From NCBI RefSeq assembly GCF_003473485.1, contig NC_053042.1, positions 18,124,501-18,188,500 of the forward strand: a DNA stretch of 64,000 nt. Direction: 5' to 3'. Below are positions 54,555 through 64,000 of this stretch, piece after piece. Position 1 is the stretch's first letter. Each line of letters opens with the position of its first letter. The notes below the pieces were generated by a model. It was not told where the DNA came from, did no database searches, and saw only the letters and a list, made by a program, of their open reading frames with translations. The translations under genes and the position numbers were made by a program. Source of the stretch: Medicago truncatula (taxonomy: Eukaryota > Streptophyta > Magnoliopsida > Fabales > Fabaceae).

Positions 54555-56525
54555 AGCATTTCTTGATGTCATCGTCATCTTCTTTTTTGTTCATAATGTC
54601 ATCATCATCTTCTTTGCTCATGATAAGATCACCATTTTCTATGTTCATAAAGATATAACTTTCATCTTCTCCGTTCAAAATGCATTTGCTATAATCTTCT
54701 TTGTTTAATGTGCTCTCTATTTGATTGGTAGTTTTCATCGCTTAGGTCATGTAAACCGAGTTTAAGTGTACATTTAATAGTTCAACATTGTTCAATAAAT
54801 CTATGTAATCTCAGTTTAAGTATGTACATATAAACTTATTTTAAGTAGGTCATGTAAACTAAGTTTAAGTGTACATACTTAAACTCTGTTTAAGTAGCTC
54901 ATGTAAACTGAGTTTAAGTATACATACTTAAACTCAGTTTAAGTAGGTCATGTAAACATAGTTTAAGTAGGTCATGTAAACTGAGTTTAAGTGTACATCT
55001 AAAGTTCAACCTTGTTCAATGATATGTAAACTTAGTTTAAGTAGGTCATGTAAACTGAGTTTAAGTGTACACACTTAAACTGAATTTAAGTTAACCTCAA
55101 CAATGTAAAACTGAAACTGTTGTACAGTGCAGTTGAACAAGAAGAGGAAAATTGAAACCAGCGTTATTGAAAAAGAAGAAAAAATTCACTTATTTATATG
55201 TAATCGAGTATGAATGAAAGATGTTTTGATTCACTCTTTAATCTTCGATAGAGATTAATTGAACATCAGAATTGTTTAATCGTTGGTGGGTGAAAGAGAG
55301 TGGAATTTTAGAGTGACAATTAATGAAATTAAGATTTTAAGAAAATTTATATAAAAGGACAATTTTGGTATTATCAAAAACTTTTTAAAATACTGGGTGT
55401 AACCAGAAATATATAGGGTGTGAATAGAAAAACTCTTTAATTAATTATGAGAGAAATTTTTTCATTTAATTATAATGATATCCTGTTTGTTATCATGTGT
55501 GCATCAAAAACATGATAGGATTAATGCTTATCATGTCTTTATCATATCTTATCTCTATCCAACTTTATATAATATCCTGCCTCTATCTTATCATGACCAT
55601 CAAATGAACCCCACTCTCTTTTCTCAATCCAAAGAGTGAATACAACCTTGGGGTACCTTTGTCCATTCTTCATAATTTACCTCCCTTTATATTTTCACTT
55701 TTTTTCTGATTGATTGCTATGGATTCAGGTATTTTCCACATCCTTCAGACGTTTGTTCTTGATGTTGTTAGTATGCATGCTCAAATATTTATTTGATTGC
55801 TATGTTTACTACATGTTCTCTTTGTAAAAAAAATACATTTTATGTTTGCGCAAGTTTTACAAGAAAATATACAATAGTCATGAAAGTTTCGTCCTACAAC
55901 ATGGGAAATGGATCCTCTCGTGTTAGATTTTGGACATGTTGAATCTCAACCTTTGATTGTGATAGTGATAGTGTGTGTTTAAAAGAAGAGATAGATGGAT
56001 CATACATGAGGGATTAAGAACATAACCTCCTCATTTTTTTTTTTTCAACATAAGAGGATCCCCTAGATCATGACATGTATAGTGAATATACGCAATTTTA
56101 ATGTATTTACAAAATATTTTTTTTAAAAAAAAAAAAAAAAAATCCCCTCAATCTCCAATGGCTTGTTTTGAGAGAAATGAATGTCACACAAATGCTTGTC
56201 TAAAATAATCATTTTCCTATTTTTAAGCCTTTTGCATCCAAGTACCTCTAACTTCCCCTCACTTTTATTTCCCATTGTTATTTTTTCCCTATTTTCTCTT
56301 GACAATTTTCATCTTTACATTTTTTTCACCAATTTGTCTTTCTTGAATTCCCATTAGAAAATTATGATGAATGATTTTATTGACTCTTTTCCCTTTGGCT
56401 TCTAATGCATTGATTGTTGTTGAAATTGGATTGATTTCTTTTAGAGGAAAATTGCATTGGTTTGATGCATGATATTGATGAAGTTACATTTCAAAGTTTA
56501 ATTAATCATCCTCTTGATTTGAGGT
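54555..56525. other. Intergenic region and 5' flank of the ankyrin gene
   Basis: It holds the repeat array at 54745-55100, an acidic low-complexity frame (minus, 54514-54738) not called as a gene, and AT-rich sequence. The ankyrin gene's leader probably lies in 55.7-56.5 kb; a short ATG-GATTCAG followed by GT at about 55719 could be a leader exon, but this is not certain. Confidence 0.5.
54745..55100. repeat. Tandem array of self-complementary units
   Basis: Variants of GTAGGTCATGTAAACTGAGT and TTTAAGTGTACATACTTAAA repeat about eight times. The TTTAAGTATGTACATACTTAAA-type core is itself palindromic. Confidence 0.85.
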
Positions 56526-58629
56526 ATGGCAGGCATTAATGTGGCAGCATTTGCTCATAGTCCTATACACAAAGCCATAATATTGAAGGATTATGCTAAT
56601 CTTAAGGAGATACTTGGAGGGTTACCAAAACTTAGTAATCCGTATGAAATAAAAACCGAGGCTGCATCGATAGCTGAAGATGAAAAAGCGGCTGCGATTT
56701 CTGCGGTGGTAGATAGAAGAGATGTGTTAAATGGCGACACACCTCTTCACTTGTCTGTAAAACTCGGTGATGTTGACGCGGCTGAAATGCTCATGGCTGC
56801 TGGTGCCAATATTAGATTGAAAAACAATGAAGGCTGGAGTGCTCTCAGACAAGCTGTCATAAACAAACAGGATAAAATAGGATTGATTATGATCAAGTAT
56901 TCTTATAACGAAATGGACGAAAAATGGTTCCGAAGGTTTCCTCGTTATTTCGGGACAATGAGAAGGATGAGAGATTTTTATATGGAGATAACATTCCATT
57001 TTGAGAGTTCTGTTATACCTTTTATCTCGAGGATTGCGCCTTCGGATACTTATAAAATTTGGAAAAGAGGTGCTAATATGAGAGCTGATATGACTTTGGC
57101 TGGTTTTGATGGTTTGAGAATCAAAAGATCTGATCAAAGTGTTCTTTTTCTTGGCGATGATTCAGATGATGAGAGAATACACCCGGGATTTATGTGTTTG
57201 ATTTCACATGAGAAAAAAGAAGTTGTTGTTCCTTATTTAACTAGACCTTCAAAACCAGATGAAAAAGAAATGAAACAATATTTGGCGAAAAAATCAACCG
57301 AAGCTAAAGTTGTTAGGGTTGGAATTGATGTGAGTCAAGCACTTCTTGTTCCTCAAATAACATGGAGGAGAAAAGAGAAAAAAGAAAGTGTAGGGCCATG
57401 GAAAAGTAAGGTTTATGATATGCAAAATGTGGTTTTCTCTGTTAAGTCCAAAAAGGTTCCTGGTGTTCAAGCTCAGGCGAAGTTACCTGCCAAAGAGAAT
57501 CCGAAGAAGGAGAATGAAAAGCTTGATGATATTTTGACCGATGAAGAAAGAAAGCAATTAGAAGCTGAAATGAATTTTACAGAAGAAAATTATGGTCAAA
57601 ATAAAAAAGAGGCTAAGAAAGGAAAGAAAGGGAAGTCTAGTGGACATAAAGAAAAGGATCATCATTATCACAAAGGGAAAAGTACCAAAATTAATGGTTC
57701 CAATTCTGCTAGCAGTAGTGGTAGTCACAAGGAGGAAAATGGTGAGAGTGAATTTAAAAGAGGGGTGATGCCGGTACTTTGGCTTTCTCCAAACTTTCCG
57801 TTAAAAATTGAAGAGTTTTTACCTTTACTCGACATTCTTGCGGAAAAAGTTAAAGCTGTTCGTCGTGTTAGAGAACTCCTTACAACAAAACTTCCAAAGG
57901 AAACTTTTCCTGTCAAGGTGTGTGCTTTCTTTTGCTCTTTGTTATGCATTTTACAAACATTATAGATTTGTTCTCTTTAGTCTGTGTTATTTTTTATCAT
58001 ACAATTTTTCATTATTTGACAAGCTTTGCTGTATTCATAATGTTCTCTATACTATCTTGCCTATGAAGCACGGACACTCCTCAGATTAAGCGTGTCGCGT
58101 CCGACACGACACATATAATTACACTGAATTATGTGATTTTCGTGTAAGTAGCATGTCTCTTTTTCCAATAGACATTACATCAACCACATTGGCAGTGTGG
58201 ACACACACTCCATCTACTTTTTTATTTCTTGTTTTCTAATGTTTTCTTGATCATTTCAATTTTTACTCTTTTGGTTTATGACTGTAAAGTCATTTCATTT
58301 CTTTGCAAATTCAGATTGCAATCCCTGTGGTGTCAACAGTTAGAGTATTTGTTACATTTACAAAGTTTGAAGAACTACCAAAAGTAGATGAATTTGAATC
58401 AGCTCCATCAAGTCCTACTTCTGCTGACTTTGAAAATGCATCCGAAGAAGCCTCATCATCGTCGTCGTCGTCATGGTTTCAGTGGATAAGAACTCCTTCT
58501 CAGTCCAATTTATCTGCTGCTGAAAACTTCAGTAAAGCACAAGACCTATTTACAATTCCCTCTGAATATAAATGGGTTACTATTGATTCAAAGATAGAAA
58601 AGAACAAGAAGAAGGAAACAAAGTCATAA
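56526..58629 (+). CDS. Ankyrin repeat protein of the ANKRD13 (GPCR-chaperone domain) family
   Basis: Exon 1 is 56526-57917 and exon 2 is 58315-58629; the intron (57918-58314) has GT..AG ends and phase 0, joining ETFPVK to IAIPVV. The product has 568 residues. Ankyrin-type sequence lies at about 73-120 (GDTPLHLSVKLGDVDAAEML, GWSALRQAVIN). The family core follows at about 140-200 (MRRMRDFYMEITFHFESSV, PFISRIAPSDTYKIWKRGAN, ADMTLAGFDG), then GIDVSQALLVPQITWRR and VYDMQNVVFS. A Lys/Ser-rich linker (about 340-410) and a second conserved block (MPVLWLSPNFPLKIEEFLPL, LLTTKLP) come next, then TVRVFVTFTKFEEL in exon 2 and a Ser-rich tail. Mammalian ANKRD13C retains GPCRs in the ER; the plant role is not settled. 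All frames are open. Confidence 0.93.
57918..58314 (+). other. Intron of the ankyrin gene
   Basis: It begins GTGTGTGC and ends TTCTTTGCAAATTCAG. Around 58070-58150 is a CGGACACTCC..GTCCGACACGACAC segment of unknown origin. Confidence 0.85.
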
Positions 58630-59696
58630 CTAATTAGCTAGGGTTAGACATTTCGCTTCTTTCTGTTGTTACAATTAATTGTTGAACCAGCTTTACTTTT
58701 ATTGCATTGTTTTTAGTTTTTACATATTAATTTTCTTATACTGTTATTTCAATGCAACACAAAAATAAAGAATACATGTGAAATAGAAATAACTTGATAC
58801 TGACACAACAATGAGAGGAGAGAAGGAAGATAAAAATTGGAAAATGATTTTTATGATAGTAAATATATAGAAATAGCTTTAGATTTTTTTTAAAAAAATT
58901 CTAAATTCTTTTAGCTCAAAATCTATTTTAGCCCCCCCAGCCATTTGAGTGAGTTTTGATTGTACTCCATGTAAAAACAATGATTTAGATTCCACCTTGT
59001 CATTTCAAAATTCTTTGATTTTAGATCTTAAGCTCATCTGACTAGATAAATAAGATTATGTGCATGTTGATCGTATATAATAAATGATATGGCACACTGA
59101 ATCAACCTTTTTTAATTAGGTGCTATTTCTAGCTATTTTTTTTAAAGAATAGTTAAACATAATAAATAAGGTCTTTTTTTTAATTCTTTATATTCCTCTA
59201 AATCACATTCATCACCAACTTCGTCGTCTATCTCATTAAAACTCATTCCCCTTTTATCTTCCTCACCTTTATCTTTCTTTTCACATTCATAACTTCATCA
59301 TAAAATTCACCCAACCTAGAAAATAAAAATCCAAAAAATCACATCAAAAACCCATAAAAATCACAAATTTCAATCTACTTCTAATTCTCTTCCCTTTCAT
59401 CACATGCATCACAAAATTCATCATCAAACTGAGTAAGAAAATTCTCCTTCATCTTCCTCACATAAAATTTTTCGCTTCACATTTATAACTTCATAATTAA
59501 ACTTGGAAATTGAAAAAAATTAAATAATGAAATTGAAGATGAGAGAGAAGACTAGGAATTCTGGAAGAAAAAAAAAACTTGAAATGGAAATGAATTGAAG
59601 AATTCAACAAAGGATTCTAGAAAATTGGAAGGGAGTTGACATACAAACACGCAAGAGAGAGAAACCGAATGAAATTCTTATTTGTTTTTTAATAAT
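58630..59696. other. Intergenic region right of the ankyrin gene
   Basis: It holds the 3' UTR and AT-rich sequence. CTTCATCTTCCTCAC and CTTTTCACATTCATAACTTC recur at 59250-59490. No gene. Confidence 0.6.
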
Positions 59697-59968
59697 AACC
59701 CGTTACAAACCAGTGTTTCGCACAAGTTCAATAATGTATTTGATAAAAAAAATTATTCGAAAGAATAGATGTTAAAATACGGAACATCGTGATTCATTAT
59801 AAAATATATATGGGCTGATTAAGAGTGCACATAATCAATTTATGAGATTATGAATTGACATAATATTTAGGATGAAAATAATTTGAACCAATGATATGTG
59901 AATTATTATTATATATTATCCAAAATTATAAAAAAGAGTGTTGTTATTATAGAGTTACCAAAAAATGA

Positions 59969-61850
59969 TTTTTTTTTTTTGAACAATCAAAAAAGAAATT
60001 ATATTAATCACCACAAGCAACTCTTCTAGCACAAGGTGTGCTAAAAGAGCTACTCTACAAACTTAGAGTCATACAAACAACCAAAACAAACCATTACGTG
60101 ATGCCCAAGCATTGTAAGAGACTTGAACAACACATATCTGAACCAAACCTAAAAACAACCTTATTGGCTTTCAACCAGGCTAAAGACATATATTTAACTT
60201 TATCTAACAACCTAGAAATAGAAGTTACAACATTATTGAAAAGTCTGTTATTACGTTCGTTCCATAAAACCCAAACGCACAAGAGCCAAATAAGCTGAAG
60301 AAAATCTCTAATAGCTTTACCTCCACCTGTCAAGTTCACAAACCGAAGAAAATGATCAAGAAGAACATTTGTATCAACACCAAGAATACCCAGCCAATGG
60401 CGCACCAGAGGCCATAAAGATGAAAAAGCGTCACAAGATAGAAACAAATGTTGCGCTGTTTCACTCATGCCACAATCTGAAACACACAAAGAAGCTTCTA
60501 AGTCAAGCACCCGTCTTTGAACCAAATTAGCTTTAGTAGGCAATCTATCACGAAGCAACCTCCAAGCAAATAAAGAAACCTTCAACCATCAAAGATGATG
60601 CAGGATCCCTAAGAGGAACGTCTCTAGAAGTCAGCATGTGATATGAACCACGAACAGAGTAACCCACAAAAGGGTTTGGCAACCACACCCATCTGTCTGA
60701 AACAAAATCTTGCAAAGAAACATCAGTCAATAAGGCCCTACACTCCTCTAACTCCTCCTCCTCCCAAGCCCACAACCTCCTCCTCCACTTCCACGCCTCC
60801 CCACCCCGCTCAACACCAAGAGAGAACAAGTCTGCCACCGTAATGGATTTGTTCTCAGAAAGATCGAACAACCTAGGAAACCGCTCACACAAAGAAACCG
60901 ATCCTAACCACTTATCATACCAAAACAAAGTGTCAGAACCATCCCCCAACTTCTTAGACACACACTCCCCAAACCAACCTCCACCTATATCATCTCCCCC
61001 TTCTCTAATCCACCCTACCTCCCTCCACCAAGAAGAACAACTCCGGCCCCCAACCTCCCACCTACTTCGCCATAACGGGCGACTAAAACTCGATACCAAA
61101 AGCCACTCCTATCAACCAGCATCCTCCAACACCACTTCCCTAATAAAGCCAAATTAAATTCTTTCAACCGTCGCACCCCCAAACCTCTAAACTCCCTATG
61201 AAGGCACACATCATGCCAACCTATCCAAGATATTTTCCTATGGTCCTCACACCCCCCCCCCCCCCCCCCAAAAAAAATAAAAATAAATAAATAAAAAGTC
61301 AACGGAAGAGATTATACCTGATGGAGCTTTGAAGAAGGAAAGTGCATAGACAGGCAGAGAGGTCAGAACAGACTTTAACTAAACCAGACGGCCGCCAAAA
61401 GATAGAAAACGACTATTCCAACCAGACAACCTAGCTTTTATACGATTCACAAATGGTTCCCAAAAACTCAAACGCCGAGAATTTCCCCCGATAGGAAAGC
61501 CCAAGTACAAAAACGGCACCTTACCCACTTTGCAATTTAAAACAGACGCCGCCTCACTTAACCAAGAAGAAGCGATATTCACACCAACCAAGCTACTCTT
61601 ATGAAAATTCACCTTCAAACGAGACATGACCTTAAAAATAAAAAGTGCAGCCCTTAAAGCACGGACGTTAGCCCAATTTTTAGTTCCTAGCAACAAGGTG
61701 TCATCAGCAAATTGAAGATGTGAAACCACAACCGGATTAACCACCCAAAAACTATACCCAGTAAACAATTGAGCCTGAACCAAAGATTTCATCAGAACAT
61801 TTAGGCCCTCTGCAGCCAACAAAAGAAGAAACGGTGACAGGATTGATACC
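59969..61850 (-). pseudogene. L1-type LINE, 5'-truncated, inserted in Helitron 2
   Basis: Reading down from 61850 the minus strand gives the reverse transcriptase from LSPFLLLLAAEG through the catalytic FADDTLLLG (61698-61712) and VPFLYLGFPIGG to FGGRLV, a TAG, then LKSVLTSLPVYALSFFKAPS. A long G-run (plus-strand C-run at about 61252-61270) interrupts the sequence before EDHRKISWIGWHDVCL. The zinc-binding zf-RVT region follows (SLFAWRLLRDRLPTKANL, ETAQHLFLSCDAFSSLWPL) and the ORF ends at 60094, with a poly-A tail (poly-T at about 59969-59981). Endonuclease and the first part of the reverse transcriptase are missing, the usual 5' truncation. Confidence 0.9.
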
Positions 61851-61929
61851 CATATTTACATCAGATGAAGTCTAGGATTAGAGTTAAGGTGATCTGTTCA
61901 AAGTGTGGATCATGAACACAATATCTTTA

Positions 61930-62060
61930 TTTGGGAACGGCTTGAACGTGCATATTTTTATGTGCCTTCTATAGATCAAAAATTAGCTTATTACCTACCT
62001 CTAACATATGTTCTCGGCAAAAGTTGAAGCATTGGCCGCCTAAGTATTTTCCGTAACTTG
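61930..62060 (-). pseudogene. B3-like fragment in Helitron 2
   Basis: Minus strand LGGQCFNFCREHMLEVGNK, LIFDL, stop, KAHKNMHVQAVPK. It is the decayed counterpart of 24510-24689. Confidence 0.65.
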
Positions 62061-62715
62061 CTCTCTTTGTCGATGAGTGTGATTGTTTTTCATGTTCCTT
62101 TTAGAAATGTCTTTGATATCTCATTTGGGAAGTGCTGGGAACAAAACAAGTTGCAGATAAATAAGAACTTTGCTGCATATGCAGTTGGCCAAATCCATCT
62201 CTTTCACAATAGAACCCGTGCAGGATCTCAAATTTAGCCATTGACTACAAATGGAAGTAAAGAACTCAAGGTAAATAGATGGTAAATGATAAAGCTACGA
62301 AGTATTTTTTTTGTTTCATAGTGTTACATCAACTATATTCCCACTGCATAAGGAAAGACATCTTTCATGTCATTATCAAACTTATACAAAATCCTATCCT
62401 CTGATAATGACAAATTAATTAGAAAATAATATTTTTTATCTTTCAACACAATATTCATACACGGTTTCTTTCCAGTCCCAATTGGCGTTGTCTTACAATC
62501 ACATGAAGAAGCCTGATGATTTCTTAAAAAAAATTACATCTATAAGAACATTATAATCGGAGAAAACACATAAATAAATTAAAGCACATAACTATACCAT
62601 ATAATAGTGAGGTGGCAACAACCACATCCCACCTATTTGCAAATTACAAAAATGCCCCTTCTATGGGTAAAATGGTAAAATCATAGGGATTAATATTTAA
62701 TATATAATAAGTAGA

Positions 62716-63490
62716 TGGCAGCTAGAAAAATAATAAACGAAAAAGAAATAAAAATCCAAGTCATCTAATTAATCATTAGTCAACTGTCACGGAAGCTTAC
62801 TTGCATAATGTCCTTAGGGTCTAAAATAAAATAAAAAAATTGAAATGGCAAAGGAGAATCATAAAATTTTATTTTTATAAGGGGTAAAATCAAAACTCTT
62901 CGAAATAGCAGGGCGACAAACATTATTTAATCCATTTACATAATGAGTGTTCCGGTAGATAAGTACCAGGGTTACAAAAATGATTTATTTTTAATGAACA
63001 TCCGACAATTATTAGCCAGAGATAGAAAATTGAAATTTTTAAAATGAACACCAGATAGTTATTTATCAGATGTACAAAATGGAAATTTTTTATTTTTAAA
63101 ATGAATATCCGGTAATTATTCAATGGAGGTAAGAAATTTAAATTTGTAAAATGAACATTTTTAAAATCAACATCCGATAGTTATCTACTGGGGGTACAAA
63201 ATTGAAATTTGTGTTAAATGAACATTTTAAAATGAACATCCGGTATTCCTATAAAAAAAAACAAAAATGAACATCCGTACCTGATGCTCCGGTTGTTATA
63301 TATCGCATATGTTATTAAAGACAATTTCGTAATTTTAGGATGCCTATAGAGATATGGGGGCCTAAAAAGTAAAAACAAATCTTTTTTTTATTTTATTGGA
63401 TTGGATAACCGATGTAACAAATATCAACCTAGCCCATGAAACGCGAAGTTTCCTTCCCACTTCCTTGCCCTAAACTACGTTCAGCACAAT
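62716..63490. other. Spacer and distal upstream region of the calmodulin-like gene
   Basis: No gene. It contains the degenerate tandem array at 62930-63260. Confidence 0.6.
62930..63260. repeat. Degenerate tandem array, unit about 60-65 bp
   Basis: AAAATGAACATCCGGTAATTAT-type units followed by AAATTGAAATTT recur about five times. Confidence 0.8.
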
Positions 63491-63493
63491 GAA

Positions 63494-63501
63494 AACGCGT
63501 G
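63494..63501 (+). promoter_or_regulatory. CGCG-box-like element
   Basis: AACGCGTG matches the ACGCGT/CGCGTG core bound by plant CAMTA factors (calmodulin-binding). It lies about 15 bp before the TATA box of a calmodulin-like gene. A match this short can occur by chance. Confidence 0.4.
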
Positions 63502-63512
63502 AACACGGCACA

Positions 63513-63524
63513 ATATATATAAAT
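63513..63524 (+). promoter_or_regulatory. TATA box of the calmodulin-like gene
   Basis: ATATATATAAAT about 115 bp before the ATG. Between them is a four-codon upstream ORF (ATG at 63534). Confidence 0.7.
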
Positions 63525-63637
63525 CACCTCATCATGGAGGAAAAATAAAACAAAATTCCAAACCCTAATCAGCGTGTCGTGTAGTGTTGCAAAACTTTCT
63601 TTTCCCTCCTCGGCTTTCTGGTAAAAGCAACTACACC

Positions 63638-64000
63638 ATGGACGACGAGGTTCGCAAAATCTTCAACAAGTTCGACAAGAATGGTGACGGAAGGATCTCT
63701 GTCACAGAGTTGGAACAAATGCTTTCGAGCCTTGGATCCAAATGGACAACTGATGAATTGAAAACGATGATGGAACATATTGATAAGAACGGCGACGGTT
63801 ACATAGATCTCAAAGAATTCGCTGATTTCCACTGCAATGATGATGCTGCTGCTGCTGCCGGTAAGGATGAGGAGCTTCGCGATGCTTTCAACCTTTACGA
63901 CCTCGACAAAGACGGTGTCATCTCTCCCACAGAACTGCATATCGTTCTTAATAAACTCGGTGAGAAGTGCTCCCTCGGTGATTGTCAGAGAATGATAAGC
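63638..64000 (+). CDS. Calmodulin-like EF-hand protein, 5' part (runs off the window)
   Basis: 121 residues are in the window, in one open frame from an ACCATGG start. Three EF-hand loops are complete: DKNGDGRISVTE (13-24), DKNGDGYIDLKE (49-60) and DLDKDGVISPTE (88-99), each with acidic residues at loop positions 1, 3 or 5 and 12. An acidic and Ala-rich linker (NDDAAAAAGKDEE) separates the two pairs. A fourth hand is expected beyond the window. The layout resembles the CML23-27 group of small cytosolic or nuclear calcium sensors. The Gly at loop position 6 is kept in all three, so calcium binding is likely. Confidence 0.92.
   Translation, partial: MDDEVRKIFNKFDKNGDGRISVTELEQMLSSLGSKWTTDELKTMMEHIDKNGDGYIDLKEFADFHCNDDAAAAAGKDEELRDAFNLYDLDKDGVISPTELHIVLNKLGEKCSLGDCQRMIS

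Larger units (their letters stand above)
59697..62715 (-). mobile_element. Helitron 2 (minus strand), interrupted by a LINE
   Basis: On the minus strand it starts after A at 62716 with TCTACTTATTATATATTAAA and the same 5' block as Helitron 1 (CCTATGATTTTACCATTTTA, GGTGGGATGTGGTTGTTGCC). The 3' block also matches Helitron 1, but the end is decayed: the hairpin has several mismatches and the expected CTAG reads CGGG, so the last base is uncertain. The interior shares the B3-like region with Helitron 1 (61930-62060). Confidence 0.82.

Noticed and set aside
54514..54738. Acidic 74-codon minus-strand frame (EDDDDIMNKKEDDDDI)
   Set aside because: Low-complexity repeats at the outer edge of arm B, no counterpart open frame in arm A.
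54745..55100. CRISPR-like array
   Set aside because: Units are directly adjacent and self-similar without unique spacers, and the genome is plant nuclear; it is a tandem repeat.
59697..59715. Canonical CTRR end of Helitron 2
   Set aside because: The end reads CGGG and the hairpin is mismatched; the call rests on internal similarity to Helitron 1 and on the 5' end.

Overview
The window is plant nuclear DNA: very AT-rich, with intron-containing genes (GT..AG), TATA boxes, long spacers and dense nested transposons. Gene content (dirigent-like protein, ANKRD13-type ankyrin protein, ARO-type armadillo protein, At2g33720-like B3 factor, calmodulin-like protein) and the repeat types fit a legume, probably of the Medicago/pea/clover group. 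The species is an inference.

Layout. 0-1.3 kb: exon 2 of a decayed BAHD acyltransferase. 1.4-5 kb: a 3'-truncated mariner-like element (DD39D transposase), a SINE inserted in a SINE, and a hAT-type element. 5.4-8.6 kb: a minus-strand Ty3/gypsy chromovirus remnant whose broken end lies directly against the start codon of a thiamin-salvage hydroxyethylthiazole kinase gene (8.65-10.4 kb). 11.3-12.0 kb: a minus-strand dirigent gene. 14.2-19.6 kb: arm A of a large inverted duplication carrying a C2H2 zinc-finger/EAR gene and an armadillo fragment. 21.3-25.0 kb: a plus-strand Helitron with nested elements. 28.2-34.0 kb: a dead PIF/Harbinger element (ORF1 and DDE ORF) split by a solo LTR. 34.4-35.5 kb: an ARO-like armadillo gene. 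37.1-40.0 kb: a complete non-autonomous MULE with long terminal inverted repeats, two convergent small ORFs and two long hairpins. 40.4-42.2 kb: a Ty1/copia remnant. 42.4-45.6 kb: three more long- or short-TIR elements. 46.2-46.7 kb: a B3 gene. 48.8-50.3 kb: half of a second MULE of the 37-kb type. 50.3-54.6 kb: arm B of the inverted duplication. 56.5-58.6 kb: the ankyrin gene. 59.7-62.7 kb: a second Helitron on the minus strand, interrupted by a 5'-truncated L1 LINE. 63.6 kb to the end: the 5' part of a calmodulin-like gene.

Seven host genes look intact or possibly functional: the hydroxyethylthiazole kinase, dirigent, ARO-like, B3, ankyrin and calmodulin-like genes and zinc-finger copy B. 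Zinc-finger copy A is open but has lost a zinc ligand. The genes are unrelated single transcription units, not a pathway. What ties the window together is its mobile-element history. Empty sites can be read inside the window: a MULE MITE present in arm A and absent from arm B, a LINE present in Helitron 2 and absent from Helitron 1, and a SINE present in one of two duplicated segments.

The best candidate for something undescribed is the small MULE-borne gene that is followed within about 10-15 bases of its stop codon by a long near-perfect hairpin. This arrangement is kept in two separate elements (38.4-39.3 kb and 49.5-50.2 kb). Coordinates of introns and element ends were read by eye; percentages and database matches were not computed.
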